From Burkholderiaceae bacterium (GTDB lineage: Bacteria; Pseudomonadota; Gammaproteobacteria; Burkholderiales; Burkholderiaceae), in the NCBI GenBank assembly GCA_023253905.1, contig JALREG010000363.1:1-14002 (forward strand): a stretch of 14,002 nt of DNA, written 5' to 3'. Below, piece after piece: positions 13,453 to 14,002 of the stretch. The position numbers were made by a program, and so were the translations under genes. The notes beneath the pieces were generated by a model. The model saw only the letters and a list, made by a program, of their open reading frames with translations, did no database searches and was not told where the DNA came from. How positions within the stretch are numbered: position 1 is the stretch's first letter; each line of letters starts with the position of its first letter.

Positions 13453-14002
13453 ATGCATCGCCTTCGGGTTCCGCTCATGGTGCTGGTGCTGCTGGCGTTT
13501 GCGCTGGTGCCAGTCTATTGCTGGTTGATCGACAGCGTTTATCCGCTCACGCTCTTCGGCCGCATTCTGGTGTTTGCACTCGCCGCGCTGGGGCTCAATC
13601 TCGCGCTGGGCTTCGGCGGCATGGTGAGCCTGGGGCATGCCATGTATATCGGCTTTGGTGCCTATGCGGTGGGCATCGGCTCGGCGCTGGGCATGGAGTC
13701 GGGGGTGTTGCAACTGCTGCTTGCCCTGCTGGTGACGGCAATCATTGCCGCACCACTTGGCTGGATTGCGCTTCGCACGCAGGGCATTGCGTTCATCATG
13801 ATCACGCTCGCGTTTGCGCAGATGGTGTTTTATTTGTTCATCTCGTTACGTCAATACGGTGGTGAAGATGGCATTAATTTGCCCGCACCGTTGCAATTAC
13901 CAGGATTAAATCTAGCGAACGATATGACGGCCTACTATGTAGTGCTCGCCATTGTTGTTGGATGTCTCTGCCTGATCAATCGTGTCGTGCAAGCTCGGTT
14001 TG
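13453..14002 (+). CDS. livM: ABC transporter permease, LivM family (3' truncated by window end)
   Basis: 183 codons are visible from ATG 13453 and the frame is still open at the window edge, so the C-terminal part is missing. The LivM signature NLALGFGGMVSLGHAMYIGF is present near residues 50-69, and the segment IALRTQGIAFIMITLAFAQM followed by YGGEDGINLPAPLQL fits the family's central region. Partner of LivH in the inner membrane. Composition changes inside the gene: up to about 13800 it looks like the rest of the window (roughly 57-68% G+C per 60 nt), then falls to about 45-47% over the last ~200 nt. That stretch has leucine codons TTA (13846, 13897, 13906) and CTA (13912) that are otherwise rare here, while the protein stays family-like. 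Confidence 0.9.
   Translation, partial: MHRLRVPLMVLVLLAFALVPVYCWLIDSVYPLTLFGRILVFALAALGLNLALGFGGMVSLGHAMYIGFGAYAVGIGSALGMESGVLQLLLALLVTAIIAAPLGWIALRTQGIAFIMITLAFAQMVFYLFISLRQYGGEDGINLPAPLQLPGLNLANDMTAYYVVLAIVVGCLCLINRVVQARF

Noticed and set aside
12357..13478. 373-codon minus-strand open frame opposite livH, rich in His/Gln/Asp
   Set aside because: His/Gln/Asp-rich translation is what antisense of hydrophobic permease codons gives; livH on the plus strand is unambiguous.

Overview
This 14 kb window has a high G+C content (by eye about 60-68%, except the last ~200 bases). It carries a densely packed set of uptake and catabolic genes typical of Burkholderiales (Betaproteobacteria). The clearest taxonomic hint is the Bug-type periplasmic binding protein at 10071-11075, a family greatly expanded in Bordetella, Achromobacter, Cupriavidus and Comamonadaceae. 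It sits next to TRAP and Liv-type ABC importers. The genus cannot be fixed from the sequence. I see no tRNA, rRNA, CRISPR array, insertion sequence or phage gene.

Left flank (1-2048). The window opens inside an endonuclease/exonuclease/phosphatase (EEP) family gene. Next comes an odd protein that looks like a 2-hydroxyacid dehydrogenase whose cofactor motif and catalytic segment have eroded. It converges on, and overlaps the 3' end of, a minus-strand GntR/FCD-type transcriptional regulator.

Main operon (2214-11075). Diverging from the regulator is a nine-gene plus-strand run with gaps of 3-53 nt and one 4-nt overlap. In order it encodes a gentisate 1,2-dioxygenase-like bicupin, a histidine-rich LVIVD-repeat beta-propeller, a RidA-family protein, a glutathione S-transferase, a GMC flavin oxidoreductase, a complete TRAP transporter (DctP, DctQ, DctM) and a Bug-type solute-binding protein. 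The likely logic is import of an organic acid or aromatic acid, oxidation by the GMC enzyme, ring cleavage by the cupin, and downstream processing by the propeller, RidA and GST. The substrate is unknown. No fumarylpyruvate or fumarylacetoacetate hydrolase is present, so this is not a textbook gentisate operon.

Right part (11209 to the end). A second unit encodes a Liv-type ABC importer: binding protein, LivH permease and a LivM permease that runs off the window. The ATPase genes are presumably downstream.

The main regulatory observation is that the regulator/cupin intergenic region and the region before the Liv binding protein carry closely related palindromic sites (2089-2119 and 11145-11177). 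Both share CGATyAACCA and GTCAATyGGTT blocks. This suggests that the GntR regulator controls both units, making regulator, enzymes and at least two importers one regulon for one compound class. The strongest candidates for something undescribed are the enzyme combination itself (cupin + LVIVD propeller + RidA + GST + GMC) and the histidine-rich propeller.
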